Shown: positions 1 to 7,384 of the stretch, piece after piece
Layout of the letters: each line of letters starts with the position of its first letter
Position numbering within the stretch: position 1 is the stretch's first letter
DNA from: an uncultured Eggerthellaceae bacterium
GTDB lineage: Bacteria > Actinomycetota > Coriobacteriia > Coriobacteriales > Eggerthellaceae
NCBI GenBank assembly: GCA_934648845.1
Contig: CAKUFS010000044.1
Location: forward strand, 1-11,588
Length of the DNA: 11,588 nt
Reading direction: 5' to 3'
Notes under the pieces: model-generated
Told to the model about the DNA's origin: nothing
The model's input: the letters and a program-made list of their open reading frames with translations, nothing else
Databases searched by the model: none
Made by a program: the position numbers and the translations under genes

Positions 1-237
1 GCGGCTTTATCTTCGCAAGTTGATGTTATGATTATCCTTGGTGGGAAAAACTCATCGAACACCACGCGTCTTTTCGAAATCTGCAAGGCGGCGGCTCCTG
101 CGGCCTATCATATAGAAGACGTGGAAGACATTGATCCATCGTGGTTTGACGGATGCGCTACCGTGGGCGTTTCGGCGGGCGCATCAACGCCGGAAGAGCA
201 GATCAAGGAGCTAGTCGATTGCTTGGAGCGCATGTGA
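1..237 (+). CDS. ispH: 4-hydroxy-3-methylbut-2-enyl diphosphate reductase (IspH/LytB), C-terminal part
   Basis: IspH is the last enzyme of the MEP isoprenoid pathway: a cytosolic [4Fe-4S] enzyme that reduces HMBPP to IPP and DMAPP. Only the last 78 codons are present; the gene enters from the left edge and ends at TGA 235-237. The family's C-terminal signatures are visible: VMIILGGKNSSNTTRL followed about 35 residues later by VGVSAGASTPEEQI. The Ser and Asn residues of GGKNSSNT belong to the substrate-binding region, and the family's third cluster Cys would lie upstream, outside the window. The last codons overlap the next gene (ATGTGA, with its GTG at 234), which points to translational coupling. 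The family call is firm; only the length of the missing part is unknown. Confidence 0.95.
   Translation, partial: AALSSQVDVMIILGGKNSSNTTRLFEICKAAAPAAYHIEDVEDIDPSWFDGCATVGVSAGASTPEEQIKELVDCLERM
225..228 (+). promoter_or_regulatory. Shine-Dalgarno deciding the GTG start of the DUF512 gene
   Basis: GGAG ends five bases before GTG 234. An upstream in-frame ATG (153) lies deep inside ispH, encodes a basic stretch unlike the family and has no comparable site, so GTG 234 is preferred. Confidence 0.6.
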
Positions 238-1622
238 GCATTTATCCTTCGCGTGACATAGCGGCGCAAAGCGCCGGCATTGCCCCTGCGGCTATCATCA
301 GCGCCGTTTTGGAAGATTCTCCTGCGTATGACGCTGGTTTTGAGCCAGGCTGTCGTATAACGGCGGTCAACGGTGTGCCGCTGCGCGATATCATCGATTG
401 GCGTTGGCAAACTTCCGATGATGTTATTGATGTCTCGTATGTTGATCTTGAGGGCGATGAAGGAACCGTCACGCTTGAGCGCTATCCCGATGAGGATTGG
501 GGCTTTGAGTTCGAAGGTGTGGTATTCGATGGCATCAAATTGTGCCGCAATGCCTGTACGTTTTGCTTCATGCGCCAACTACCTGCGAATATGCGTCCGT
601 CGCTGTCTCTGCGCGACGATGACTTCCGTTTGAGTTTTCTTTCGGGCACGTTTGTGACCATGACGAACGTGACCGCTGAAGACGAGGCGCGCATTGTGGA
701 GCAGCGTATTTCGCCGTTGCGCGTTTCCCTTCATGCCGTGTCGGAAGAAGTGCGTGAGCGGCTTATTGGCAAGCATGCGCCGTGGGGCATGCAGGTAATC
801 GAGCGTCTTCTTGACCAGGGCATTGAGATGCATGTTCAAATTGTGCTCGTGCCGGGTGTGAACGATGGGGAAGAGCTTGCACGCACGCTTGAGTGGGCGT
901 ATGCGCGTCCTGGCATTGTGGAAGTGGGCATTGTTCCCTTGGGATATACGCGTCATCAGGACATATTTCAGCGAAGCTTCAATAGCCCCTATGCCGCCCG
1001 TGATGTTTTGCGCTTGATTGATCGGTATCAGCGAAACGCGCTGCGTCATCGCGGCCATGCATGGGTTTTCGCCGCCGATGAGTTCTATCGCAATGCATAT
1101 CAGGAAAACATGCTGGATAAGTTGCCTTCCGCAGATTTTTATGGCGACTTTGGCATGTTCGAAGATGGCGTGGGCATTATCCGCACGTTTGTTGACGATT
1201 GGAACAAATGCGTGGAATCGGGCCTTGCGTCTAAGCTTGCGGGCGCGCTGCAGCGCACCGAGAAACATGCAGTTATCGTGGTCGGTTATGCCATGATGCC
1301 GTTTTTCTCACAGCTGGTTGAAGCGAGCCCTCTTGCGGAATACCTGCGCGTTCTTCCTGTTGAGAATAGATTTTTCGGTGGAAATGTTGATGTAACGGGC
1401 CTTCTGACTTCCTATGATATTGCGCAGGCGCTCATCGAAGAAAACGAGCTCAACCCCAAGAGCGCATACATTGTGGCCGTTCCCAAGGTGGTGCTCAATG
1501 ACGATGGCGTGCTGCTTGACGACGGAACGCTTGATGAGATTTGCGAGCAAACAGGCATTGCCGTTCATGCGGTTTCTTGCAACCCTTCAGGGTTTCTTCG
1601 TGAAATCATTCAGCTTATATAA
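234..1622 (+). CDS. DUF512 family protein: N-terminal PDZ-like domain plus radical-SAM-like Fe-S domain
   Basis: This protein of about 462 aa starts at GTG 234. Residues about 20-85 form a PDZ-like module (IISAVLEDSPAYDAGFEPGC, then GCRITAVNGVPLRDII). A CX3CX2C motif follows at C104, C108 and C111 (LCRNACTFCFMRQLP), the cysteine spacing that binds the radical-SAM [4Fe-4S] cluster. The next segment (SLRDDDFRLSFLSGTFVTMTN, split across residues about 124-145) and the C-terminal VTGLLTSYDIAQAL are typical of DUF512 proteins. They are annotated as Fe-S oxidoreductases of unknown function and are often found next to der in Gram-positive genomes. No signal peptide or membrane segment is seen. The gene overlaps the ispH stop and lies 104 bases before der. 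The family is clear; substrate and reaction are unknown. Confidence 0.88.
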   Translation: MSIYPSRDIAAQSAGIAPAAIISAVLEDSPAYDAGFEPGCRITAVNGVPLRDIIDWRWQTSDDVIDVSYVDLEGDEGTVTLERYPDEDWGFEFEGVVFDGIKLCRNACTFCFMRQLPANMRPSLSLRDDDFRLSFLSGTFVTMTNVTAEDEARIVEQRISPLRVSLHAVSEEVRERLIGKHAPWGMQVIERLLDQGIEMHVQIVLVPGVNDGEELARTLEWAYARPGIVEVGIVPLGYTRHQDIFQRSFNSPYAARDVLRLIDRYQRNALRHRGHAWVFAADEFYRNAYQENMLDKLPSADFYGDFGMFEDGVGIIRTFVDDWNKCVESGLASKLAGALQRTEKHAVIVVGYAMMPFFSQLVEASPLAEYLRVLPVENRFFGGNVDVTGLLTSYDIAQALIEENELNPKSAYIVAVPKVVLNDDGVLLDDGTLDEICEQTGIAVHAVSCNPSGFLREIIQLI

Positions 1623-1712
1623 CTTTTTATTCCTTTTTCCTGCGATAATAAACATTCATGCTGGAATACTAGTGCAATTATGCGCTTAGAGTCATTGCGA
1701 CTTTTTGAATAC

Positions 1713-1720
1713 AAGGGAGG
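1713..1720 (+). promoter_or_regulatory. Strong Shine-Dalgarno of der
   Basis: AAGGGAGG lies six bases before ATG 1727, near-ideal spacing. It confirms the der start. The preceding 104-base gap is AT-rich, but I cannot pick out a convincing -35/-10 pair in it. Confidence 0.75.
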
Positions 1721-1726
1721 TTTTCT

Positions 1727-3046
1727 ATGCCTTTGCCGATTATTGCCGTGGTGGGTCGCCCCAATGTGGGTAAATCCACGTTCGTGAACAGGATTGCTCA
1801 GGCGGACGAGGCAATCGTCCATGAAATGCGCGGCGTGACGCGCGACCGTTCGTACCATATTGCCGACTGGAACGGCGTTTCCTTCAAGCTTATCGATACC
1901 GGTGGTATCGAGATGGGCGATGATGATAAATTCCAGGGAAGCATTCGCGCTCAGGCTATCGAAGCAACGCACGAGGCGGATTTGATTCTGTTTTTGGTAG
2001 ACGCGAAAACGGGCATCATGGCTGATGATGAGGCTGTTGCGCGTATTCTGCGTCGTTCCGACAAGCCTATTATGCTGCTGGTGAACAAGATGGATACCCC
2101 GAATAAGTATGATGATATGTGGGAATTCTATTCCCTGGGCTTGGGCGACCCCTGGCCGGTATCTGCCACGCACGGTAATGGTACGGGCGATCTTCTGGAC
2201 GCCGTTATTGATAAGCTGCGCGAGATGGGCCTGGACAAAGATATTGAGCCTGATCCCGAGAGTGTGAATATTGCCATTATCGGTCGCCCGAATGCGGGCA
2301 AGTCATCGCTCACGAACAAGATGACGAATAACGAACGCTCCATTGTGTCCGATGTTGCCGGCACCACGCGCGATGCCGTTGATACGCTGGTGGAGCACGA
2401 TGGCAAGCTGTACACCATTGTTGATACTGCGGGTCTGCGCCGTAAAAGCCTGATTGAAGAAGACGTTGAGTACTACGGCTTTGTACGTGCAATGCGCGCG
2501 ATTGACCGCGCGAACGTGGCGGTTCTGGTGATTGACTCCGAGATTGGTCTGACAAACGAAGACCAGCGCGTTGCGGGATACGCTGCCGAGCGCGGTTGCG
2601 CTATGGTCATTGTCCTGAACAAATGGGACCTGGTAGAAGGCCCTGAAAAGAAGCAAGACATCCGCGACAGAATTGAAGATCGCATGACGTTCGTGAGCTA
2701 TGCGCCGGTTGTTTCCGCGGTTGCGAAAACGGGCAAGAACGTCGATCACATTTGGGAAGCCATCGATCAAGTCTTCGAAAACTATAACAAGACGATCTCT
2801 ACCAGCGCATTGAACAACTGGCTGAGCGAGATTCGTGAAACGGGCCACACTATTTCCAAGGGTCGCAAGATTCTGCGCATGAAGTACATGACGCAAACCG
2901 ATGTGTGCCCGCCGCGTTTTACGTTCTTCGTGAACCATCCTGACCTGATCACCGATTCGTTTGAGCGCTTTCTGGAGAATCGTTTCCGCAAGTCGTTTGA
3001 TCTGACAGGCACCCCGGTGTACTTCAAGTTCAAGAAGAAAGACTAG
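1727..3046 (+). CDS. der: Ribosome-assembly GTPase Der (EngA)
   Basis: Der is an essential tandem-GTPase protein that acts in the cytoplasm on maturation of the 50S ribosomal subunit. At 439 aa it has the usual length. G domain 1 shows GRPNVGKS (10-17), DTGG (57-60) and NKMD (120-123). G domain 2 shows GRPNAGKS (186-193), DTAG (233-236) and NKWD (298-301). The C-terminal part, from about residue 355, is the KH-like domain that completes the family architecture and ends in a basic FKKKD tail. Every expected nucleotide-binding motif is intact. ATG 1727 has a strong Shine-Dalgarno. plsY begins four bases after the stop, so the two are almost certainly co-transcribed. Confidence 0.98.
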   Translation: MPLPIIAVVGRPNVGKSTFVNRIAQADEAIVHEMRGVTRDRSYHIADWNGVSFKLIDTGGIEMGDDDKFQGSIRAQAIEATHEADLILFLVDAKTGIMADDEAVARILRRSDKPIMLLVNKMDTPNKYDDMWEFYSLGLGDPWPVSATHGNGTGDLLDAVIDKLREMGLDKDIEPDPESVNIAIIGRPNAGKSSLTNKMTNNERSIVSDVAGTTRDAVDTLVEHDGKLYTIVDTAGLRRKSLIEEDVEYYGFVRAMRAIDRANVAVLVIDSEIGLTNEDQRVAGYAAERGCAMVIVLNKWDLVEGPEKKQDIRDRIEDRMTFVSYAPVVSAVAKTGKNVDHIWEAIDQVFENYNKTISTSALNNWLSEIRETGHTISKGRKILRMKYMTQTDVCPPRFTFFVNHPDLITDSFERFLENRFRKSFDLTGTPVYFKFKKKD

Positions 3047-3050
3047 TGAC

Positions 3051-3716
3051 ATGCTGTTGCAAGCTTGTGTCATTTTGGCCGTTATCGTTGAGGCGTTCCT
3101 GCTGGGATCTATTCCGTGGGGCGTGGTGCTTTCGCGCGCGTTTTATCACGATGACGTGCGCGAACACGGCAGTGGCAATATTGGCACCACGAATATGATC
3201 AGATCTTATGGCAAGAAAGTTGGTTACGCTTGCTTTGTTCTTGACTTTGCAAAGGCGATTGTCGCATGCGTTCTTGCGAACGTTTTGAGTAGCGTGGCGC
3301 TGGACGCAGGTTGGATTACGCAATCGTTTGCCGATACGCGTCTGATTGTCATTATCGCTGGTCTGAGCGTTGTTATGGGACATATTTTTACTCCTTGGTT
3401 GAAGCTGCGCGGCGGTAAAGGCGTTGCGTGTGGTGCGGGCGTTGCCGTGGTGGCGTTCGGCTTCCAATGGTTTTTGCTGCTCTTGGCGGCGTTTATTTTG
3501 TTCGTTTTCTTCACGAAGGCGGTTTCTGCCGGTTCGATTGCGGCAGCGGTTATTTTCCCGTTTATCGGACTGTACGTATATTGGGGCAACCCGTTGGCAA
3601 TTGTGCTGTGTTTCGCGATTGGGATTCTGGTGTTGTGGTCGCATCGCTCGAATATGGAGCGCTTGGCGCACGGTACCGAGAACAAGATTGGCGGCAAGAA
3701 AGCTGCAGGTAAGTAG
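3051..3716 (+). CDS. plsY: Acyl-phosphate:glycerol-3-phosphate acyltransferase PlsY
   Basis: PlsY is an integral membrane enzyme that transfers an acyl group from acyl-phosphate to sn-glycerol-3-phosphate, giving lysophosphatidate, the first step of phospholipid synthesis. The 221-aa product has six or seven hydrophobic segments. The three conserved loops are present: GSIPWGVVLSR (19-29), HGSGNIGTTNMIR (39-51) and GHIFTPWLKLRGGKG (110-124). The C-terminal HRSNMERLAHGTENK (198-212) is also typical. Length is slightly above the usual 195-215 aa because of a basic GGKKAAGK tail. The start is four bases after the der stop with only a weak purine-rich site, consistent with coupling. gpsA, which makes its substrate, follows six bases later. 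Confidence 0.97.
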   Translation: MLLQACVILAVIVEAFLLGSIPWGVVLSRAFYHDDVREHGSGNIGTTNMIRSYGKKVGYACFVLDFAKAIVACVLANVLSSVALDAGWITQSFADTRLIVIIAGLSVVMGHIFTPWLKLRGGKGVACGAGVAVVAFGFQWFLLLLAAFILFVFFTKAVSAGSIAAAVIFPFIGLYVYWGNPLAIVLCFAIGILVLWSHRSNMERLAHGTENKIGGKKAAGK

Positions 3717-3722
3717 GGTGTC

Positions 3723-4718
3723 ATGAAAGTTGCAGTAATTGGCGCTGGCTCGTGGGGAACGGCATTGGCGCAGGTCGTTGCAAAAAACAATAATGAGGTT
3801 CTTCTCTGGGCGCGCAAGGATGAAGTTGTGCGCTGCATCAACGAAAACCACGCGAACCCGCGTTATCTGAGCGATGTTGCGCTTAGCAAGAACGTTACTG
3901 CAACGAAAAGCCACGAAGAGGCACTTTCGGGCGCGCAGGCATGCGTGATCGTCATGCCGTCGTCTACGCTGCGCGAAACGGCTCAGGCGATTGCTCCTTT
4001 CGTAAGCGACACCCTTCCTATCATTATTTGCTCGAAAGGCGTCGAGGCTAAAACGGGCATGGTTGGCGTCGAAATTTTCGAAGACGTTTTAGGGAACGCG
4101 AGCCGTCTTGCTGCACTTTCGGGCCCGAATCATGCAGAGGAAGTCATCTTAGGCACGCCATCCGCTACTGTTATTGCCAGCGCGAATGAGCAAACAACCC
4201 AACTGTTCCAGGAGCTTTTTGCTACGTTTTCGTTCCGAACGTACGCGAGCACCGATGTTTTGGGCGTTGAATTGTGCGCTGCGTTCAAGAACGTCATTGC
4301 TATCGCAACGGGTTGCGCGTACGGCTTGGGCTACGGCGACAACACGGCCGCCATGCTGCAAACGCGCGGTTTGGCGGAGATGAGCCGCTTAGTTACGGCA
4401 TGCGGTGGGCAAGCGCTTACTTGCATGGGCCTTGCGGGCACGGGCGACATGATTGTGACGTGCATGTCGCGGCATTCGCGCAATCGCCGCTTGGGTGAGA
4501 TGATTGCGCAGGGCAAGACGCTTGATGATTTTACCGCGGAAACGCATATGGTGGCCGAAGGCGCCGTTGCGTGCAAAACGCTTGGCGAACTGGCGGCAAA
4601 AGTGGGCGTTGAGCTGCCTATTACCGATATCGTGCGCCGCGTGGTATGGGAAGACTTCGACCCGCGCCTGGTATCCGACCGCCTGCTTGATCGTCCGCTC
4701 AAGCCAGAGTTCTACTAG
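3723..4718 (+). CDS. gpsA: NAD(P)-dependent glycerol-3-phosphate dehydrogenase
   Basis: GpsA is the cytosolic enzyme that reduces dihydroxyacetone phosphate to sn-glycerol-3-phosphate, the substrate of PlsY encoded immediately upstream. The 331-aa product starts with the Rossmann motif GAGSWGTALA (7-16). It contains SKGVE with K105, LSGPNHAEE (132-140), and AAFKNVIAIATG with the catalytic-type Lys at 189. GLAGTGDMIVTC (236-247) and SRNRRLGEM carry the substrate-binding segment. All family hallmarks are intact and the length is normal. ATG 3723 is preceded by TAGGGTG, a moderate ribosome-binding site. This is the last gene of the first forward run, followed by a convergent gene. Confidence 0.97.
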   Translation: MKVAVIGAGSWGTALAQVVAKNNNEVLLWARKDEVVRCINENHANPRYLSDVALSKNVTATKSHEEALSGAQACVIVMPSSTLRETAQAIAPFVSDTLPIIICSKGVEAKTGMVGVEIFEDVLGNASRLAALSGPNHAEEVILGTPSATVIASANEQTTQLFQELFATFSFRTYASTDVLGVELCAAFKNVIAIATGCAYGLGYGDNTAAMLQTRGLAEMSRLVTACGGQALTCMGLAGTGDMIVTCMSRHSRNRRLGEMIAQGKTLDDFTAETHMVAEGAVACKTLGELAAKVGVELPITDIVRRVVWEDFDPRLVSDRLLDRPLKPEFY

Positions 4719-4774
4719 GGTTTTCAGGGCGCTTTGCGCGGTTGCAACGCGTCTGCCTCTTTATTCCAACCCTA
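4716..4774. terminator. Possible bidirectional terminator between convergent gpsA and the alkyltransferase-like gene
   Basis: The 42-base gap between two facing stop codons lies inside a 7-bp inverted repeat: TAGGGTT (4716-4722) and AACCCTA (4768-4774). Inside it are the small stems GCGC-TTT-GCGC (4729-4739) and CGCG(4737-4740)/CGCG(4748-4751), which are mutually exclusive. There is only a modest T-rich tail (CTCTTTATT), so this is not a textbook intrinsic terminator. A terminator is expected here, but the exact structure is a guess. Confidence 0.3.
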
Positions 4775-5261
4775 AATAATGGCGCTCCGCTTTGAGCAGG
4801 GCAGCGTTGAATACATTTGCTTTCGTGGCGTTGAGTTTGCGGCCTGGTGCCGCGCAAATGCGGTGTGTTGGCACCACAATGGCCAAGGGACTGCGTTTTG
4901 CGGCAGTGCCGACAACGCGATATGCCGATTCATCGCCCAAGCGTGCGGCGATGGCAGATATGGCCGCACTTTCTCCGTAGGGGATTTTCATGATTTCGCG
5001 CCACACGTCTTTTTGAAATGCCGTGCCGGCAGGCGCCAACGGAATATCGAATGCTTGTCTTTTGCCCGCGAAATATTCCAGAAGCTCGGTTGCCATAAGA
5101 TTGGTCAGTCGATTGGGCTTGCACGGTCCGCTGAGTTCTTCTTCTCCAAACTTTATGCAGGTCACATGTGTATTCGTTGCCTGGATGGTCAAAAAACCGT
5201 AGGGACTGCGATACACGTAATATTGAACGGTTGCGTCGAAGGGCGCGGCATGGGTTTGCAT
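4761..5261 (-). CDS. O6-alkylguanine-DNA alkyltransferase-family protein lacking the acceptor cysteine (PTHR motif)
   Basis: The 166-aa product aligns with the Ogt/MGMT fold. An N-terminal domain (about 12-75) precedes the DNA-binding domain GTAFQKDVWREIMKIPYGES (79-98). AYRVVGTA (113-120) contains an Arg (R115) at the place of the DNA-intercalating Arg finger. Active enzymes have PCHR as the alkyl-acceptor motif; here residues 131-134 read PTHR. The codon is ACA, which shares no base with TGT and needs three changes to become a Cys codon, so a simple read error is unlikely. The conserved Asn-Pro before it is Ser-Pro, and the usual GYxGG downstream is missing. Known alkyltransferase-like proteins carry Trp (or Ala) at this place, bind O6-alkylguanine without repairing it and recruit nucleotide excision repair. 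A similar role is inferred, not shown. The start ATG at 5261 is chosen over a TTG at 5285 because it has a GAGAGG site. Confidence 0.82.
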   Translation of the reverse strand: MQTHAAPFDATVQYYVYRSPYGFLTIQATNTHVTCIKFGEEELSGPCKPNRLTNLMATELLEYFAGKRQAFDIPLAPAGTAFQKDVWREIMKIPYGESAAISAIAARLGDESAYRVVGTAAKRSPLAIVVPTHRICAAPGRKLNATKANVFNAALLKAERHYLGLE

Positions 5262-5267
5262 AAGGTG

Positions 5268-5273
5268 CCTCTC
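5268..5273 (-). promoter_or_regulatory. Shine-Dalgarno of the alkyltransferase-like gene
   Basis: On the minus strand GAGAGG sits six bases before ATG 5261. It selects this ATG over the in-frame TTG 24 bases upstream, which has no such site and would lie too close to the predicted transcript start. Confidence 0.6.
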
Positions 5274-5300
5274 TGTGGCTTCCAAAAACCTGCATGTTTT

Positions 5301-5306
5301 ATTATA
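5301..5306 (-). promoter_or_regulatory. -10 box (TATAAT) for the alkyltransferase-like gene
   Basis: The minus strand carries a perfect TATAAT (ATTATA on the plus strand) about 40 bases before ATG 5261. At a 17-base spacing the -35 position reads GCAAGA, a poor match, so activity may be weak or need an activator. No clear operator repeat was seen. Confidence 0.5.
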
Positions 5307-5325
5307 CGCGAGCTGGGGCGCGCTC

Positions 5326-5391
5326 TTGCCATTAACAAATCGCGAAATAATACCGATATCTGCAAGGCCACTGCTGTCTTTGCGCTAGAAT
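5326..5391 (+). promoter_or_regulatory. Candidate promoter region for rpe and downstream genes
   Basis: The forward strand of the divergent intergenic region offers TTGCCA (5326-5331) with TAATAC (5348-5353) at 16 bases. It also offers a lone TAGAAT (5386-5391) without a good -35, about 32 bases before ATG 5423. A promoter is expected because the upstream gene points the other way; which box is used cannot be decided by eye. Confidence 0.35.
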
Positions 5392-5413
5392 GAGCGGCAA
5401 AGTAAACGAAAAA

Positions 5414-5417
5414 GGAG
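5414..5417 (+). promoter_or_regulatory. Shine-Dalgarno deciding the rpe start
   Basis: AAAAAGGAG ends five bases before ATG 5423. It overrules an in-frame ATG at 5390, which has no such site and would add eleven residues not typical of the family. Confidence 0.75.
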
Positions 5418-5422
5418 TAGCC

Positions 5423-6115
5423 ATGTTCCAGGAGCCAAAGATCGCCCCGTCAATTTTATCCGCCGACTTCATGAATCTGGAAAGTCAGATCAAGCTTATC
5501 GAAGATGCCGGTGCAGGGTATATCCATGTTGACGTTATGGATGGTCATTTTGTGCCGAATCTGACTATTGGCGTGCCCGTGGTCAAGCAGCTCGCTCGCA
5601 TTGCGCGCATTCCTTTGGACGTTCATCTGATGATTTCTAATCCGCTTGAGCAGCTGCCGTGGTATTTGGCTGCCGGCGCTAATATGATTACGATGCATGC
5701 AGAAGCGTTCGACTGTGTTGACGATATGCGAAAAGCGCTTGATATGGTGCATGAGGCGGGTGCGCGCGCAGCGCTGTCCGTAAAGCCGAAGACTCCCGTT
5801 TCCGTTTTAGAGCCTGTCATCGAGCAGCTGGACATGGTGCTTATCATGAGCGTTGAGCCGGGTTTTTCGGGCCAGTCCTATATCGAAGGCAGCGATAAGA
5901 AAGTTGCCGAAGTTGTCGAAATGGCGAAAAAGCACCAGGTAGAACCGCTGATTCAAGTTGACGGCGGTATTGGCTTGAAGACGGTTGCCGGCGTTGCCCA
6001 GGCAGGTGCCGATGTGTTTGTTTGCGGAAATGCCGTTTATGCCGCAGAAGATCCGGCGCAGGCACTGAAAGAGATCGAAGCAGCGGCACGCCAGGCCCAA
6101 CAGGACGTGCAATAG
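5423..6115 (+). CDS. rpe: Ribulose-phosphate 3-epimerase
   Basis: Rpe is the cytosolic metal-dependent TIM-barrel enzyme that interconverts ribulose-5-phosphate and xylulose-5-phosphate in the pentose phosphate pathway. The 230-aa product has the usual length. Signatures are APSILSADFMNLE near the N-terminus, HVDVMDGHFVPN (35-46), DVHLMISNP (66-74), MSVEPGFSGQ (142-151) and QVDGGIG (178-184). The expected metal ligands H35, D37, H68 and D180 are all present; D37 and D180 also serve as the acid/base pair. The start at ATG 5423 is set by its Shine-Dalgarno. It opens the second forward run; the next gene follows after 72 bases. Confidence 0.97.
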   Translation: MFQEPKIAPSILSADFMNLESQIKLIEDAGAGYIHVDVMDGHFVPNLTIGVPVVKQLARIARIPLDVHLMISNPLEQLPWYLAAGANMITMHAEAFDCVDDMRKALDMVHEAGARAALSVKPKTPVSVLEPVIEQLDMVLIMSVEPGFSGQSYIEGSDKKVAEVVEMAKKHQVEPLIQVDGGIGLKTVAGVAQAGADVFVCGNAVYAAEDPAQALKEIEAAARQAQQDVQ

Positions 6116-6187
6116 CGCGCGACTGGCTGGCTTAGCATGCGAAAAAATCAGCCTTTGTGACAAGCAAGTGAGAATAAGCGGGTAAGA

Positions 6188-7378
6188 ATGAACGATTACG
6201 TTTACCTTGATTATGCGGCAACGGCGCCCCTGTGCCCTGAAGCCGCAGATGCGTTGGCGCAGTTCATGCAGCCGGGCGCTGTTCATATGACGGCGGGTGG
6301 TGCAAATGCGAACTCGCTGCATGGACCGGGACGTTATGCCTTCGAGCTTTTGGAGAAAGCGCGGCGCAGCGTTGCCGAAAGCTTACATGCGAAGCGTCCT
6401 CCCGAGATCATCTTCACGTCGGGCGCTACGGAATCCGATAACGCTGCCCTGTTCGGATTGACGCGCGCTGCATTGCAGCAGCGCGAGAAGCGCGGTATTC
6501 ATGGGGGCGGCCACGTTATCGTATCTGCCATTGAGCACGATGCGGTATTGGCGCCGGCGCACCGCCTGGAGCGCGAAGGCGTTGCGGTCACGTATCTGCC
6601 GGTGGATTCCCGCGGGTTTGTGGACCCCGCTGTTTTGCAGCAAGCGTTGCGCGACGATACCGTGCTGGTTTCCATTATGATGGCGAACAGCGAAGTGGGC
6701 AGCATCCAGCCTATCAAGCAGCTTGCGGAGATTGCCCACAAGGCTGGCGCGCTCTTTCACACGGATGCAACGCAAGCACTGGGGAAGACGCCTGTTGATC
6801 TTCAGGATTTGGATGTAGATGCTGCATCGTTTTCAGGGCACAAGATTGGCGCTCCGAAGGGCATTGGCGTTTTGTACTTGAAAGCGCGCACGCCGTACGT
6901 GCCGTATCTTTTGGGCGGCGGACAAGAAGAAGGGCGTCGGAGTGGAACGCAAAACGTTCCTGCTATCTGCGCTTTTGCTGCCGCGTGCCACACTGCGGTG
7001 GCAACTCAGGCGGCAGAGGCCGCGCGCCTTCGCTGCTTGCGTGATGATTTATATGCGCGCCTTTCTCAGCTCAAACGCGTTTCCCCAACAGTTTCGGTCG
7101 CAGCAGGTGATGAGGCGTACCTGCCTAATATTGTGCATGTTTTAGTTTCCGGTTTCGAGAGCGAGACGCTTATCATTCGCCTCGATCAAGCGGGTTTCGG
7201 CGTTTCAGGCGGTTCGGCGTGCTCGTCTCATAGCTTGGATCCAAGTCACGTGCTCAAAGCCATGGGCGTGCCGCCCGATAAAGCGTACGGCGCGCTTCGC
7301 GTGTCCATGGGGCGCTATACCACCCAGGAGCAGCTTGACGCATTTGCGGCGGCGCTTGAGAATTGCATTCGGAAGTAG
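6188..7378 (+). CDS. Class V aminotransferase, cysteine desulfurase (NifS/IscS-like)
   Basis: This PLP enzyme removes sulfur from L-cysteine as an enzyme-bound persulfide for Fe-S clusters or thiolated tRNA. The 396-aa product shows VYLDYAATAP (5-14), SGATESDNAALFG (78-90), and AIEHDAV with the cofactor-stacking H118. HTDATQ (191-196) includes D193, and SGHKIGAPKGIG (216-227) has the Schiff-base Lys K219. RSGTQN (251-256) is typical, and the mobile loop GGSACSSHSLDPSHVL (341-356) has the persulfide Cys C345. All catalytic residues are intact. No scaffold gene (iscU/sufU) or tRNA thiolase (mnmA) is next to it, so its acceptor cannot be told from context and I do not choose between nifS and iscS. 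Its ribosome-binding site (GCGGGTAAG) is weak. Confidence 0.93.
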   Translation: MNDYVYLDYAATAPLCPEAADALAQFMQPGAVHMTAGGANANSLHGPGRYAFELLEKARRSVAESLHAKRPPEIIFTSGATESDNAALFGLTRAALQQREKRGIHGGGHVIVSAIEHDAVLAPAHRLEREGVAVTYLPVDSRGFVDPAVLQQALRDDTVLVSIMMANSEVGSIQPIKQLAEIAHKAGALFHTDATQALGKTPVDLQDLDVDAASFSGHKIGAPKGIGVLYLKARTPYVPYLLGGGQEEGRRSGTQNVPAICAFAAACHTAVATQAAEAARLRCLRDDLYARLSQLKRVSPTVSVAAGDEAYLPNIVHVLVSGFESETLIIRLDQAGFGVSGGSACSSHSLDPSHVLKAMGVPPDKAYGALRVSMGRYTTQEQLDAFAAALENCIRK

Positions 7379-7384
7379 CTTGCT

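Noticed and set aside
153..233. Longer DUF512 protein starting at ATG 153
   Set aside because: It would overlap ispH by more than 80 bases, adds an Arg/Gly-rich segment unlike the family, and lacks a Shine-Dalgarno, whereas GTG 234 has one.
1623..1726. Promoter for der in the AT-rich gap, with GATAAT at 1644-1649 and AATACT at 1665-1670
   Set aside because: Neither box has an acceptable -35 at 16-18 bases, and der could be transcribed from upstream.
4779..5393. A 204-codon open frame on the plus strand opposite the alkyltransferase-like gene
   Set aside because: It has no recognisable family and no good ribosome-binding site, while the minus-strand frame shows clear alkyltransferase motifs, a Shine-Dalgarno and a TATAAT box.
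6125..6153. Terminator after rpe: GGCTG (6125-6129) / CAGCC (6149-6153) followed by TTT
   Set aside because: Only five base pairs with a 19-base loop and three Ts; too weak to call, and the 72-base gap may be read through into the desulfurase gene.
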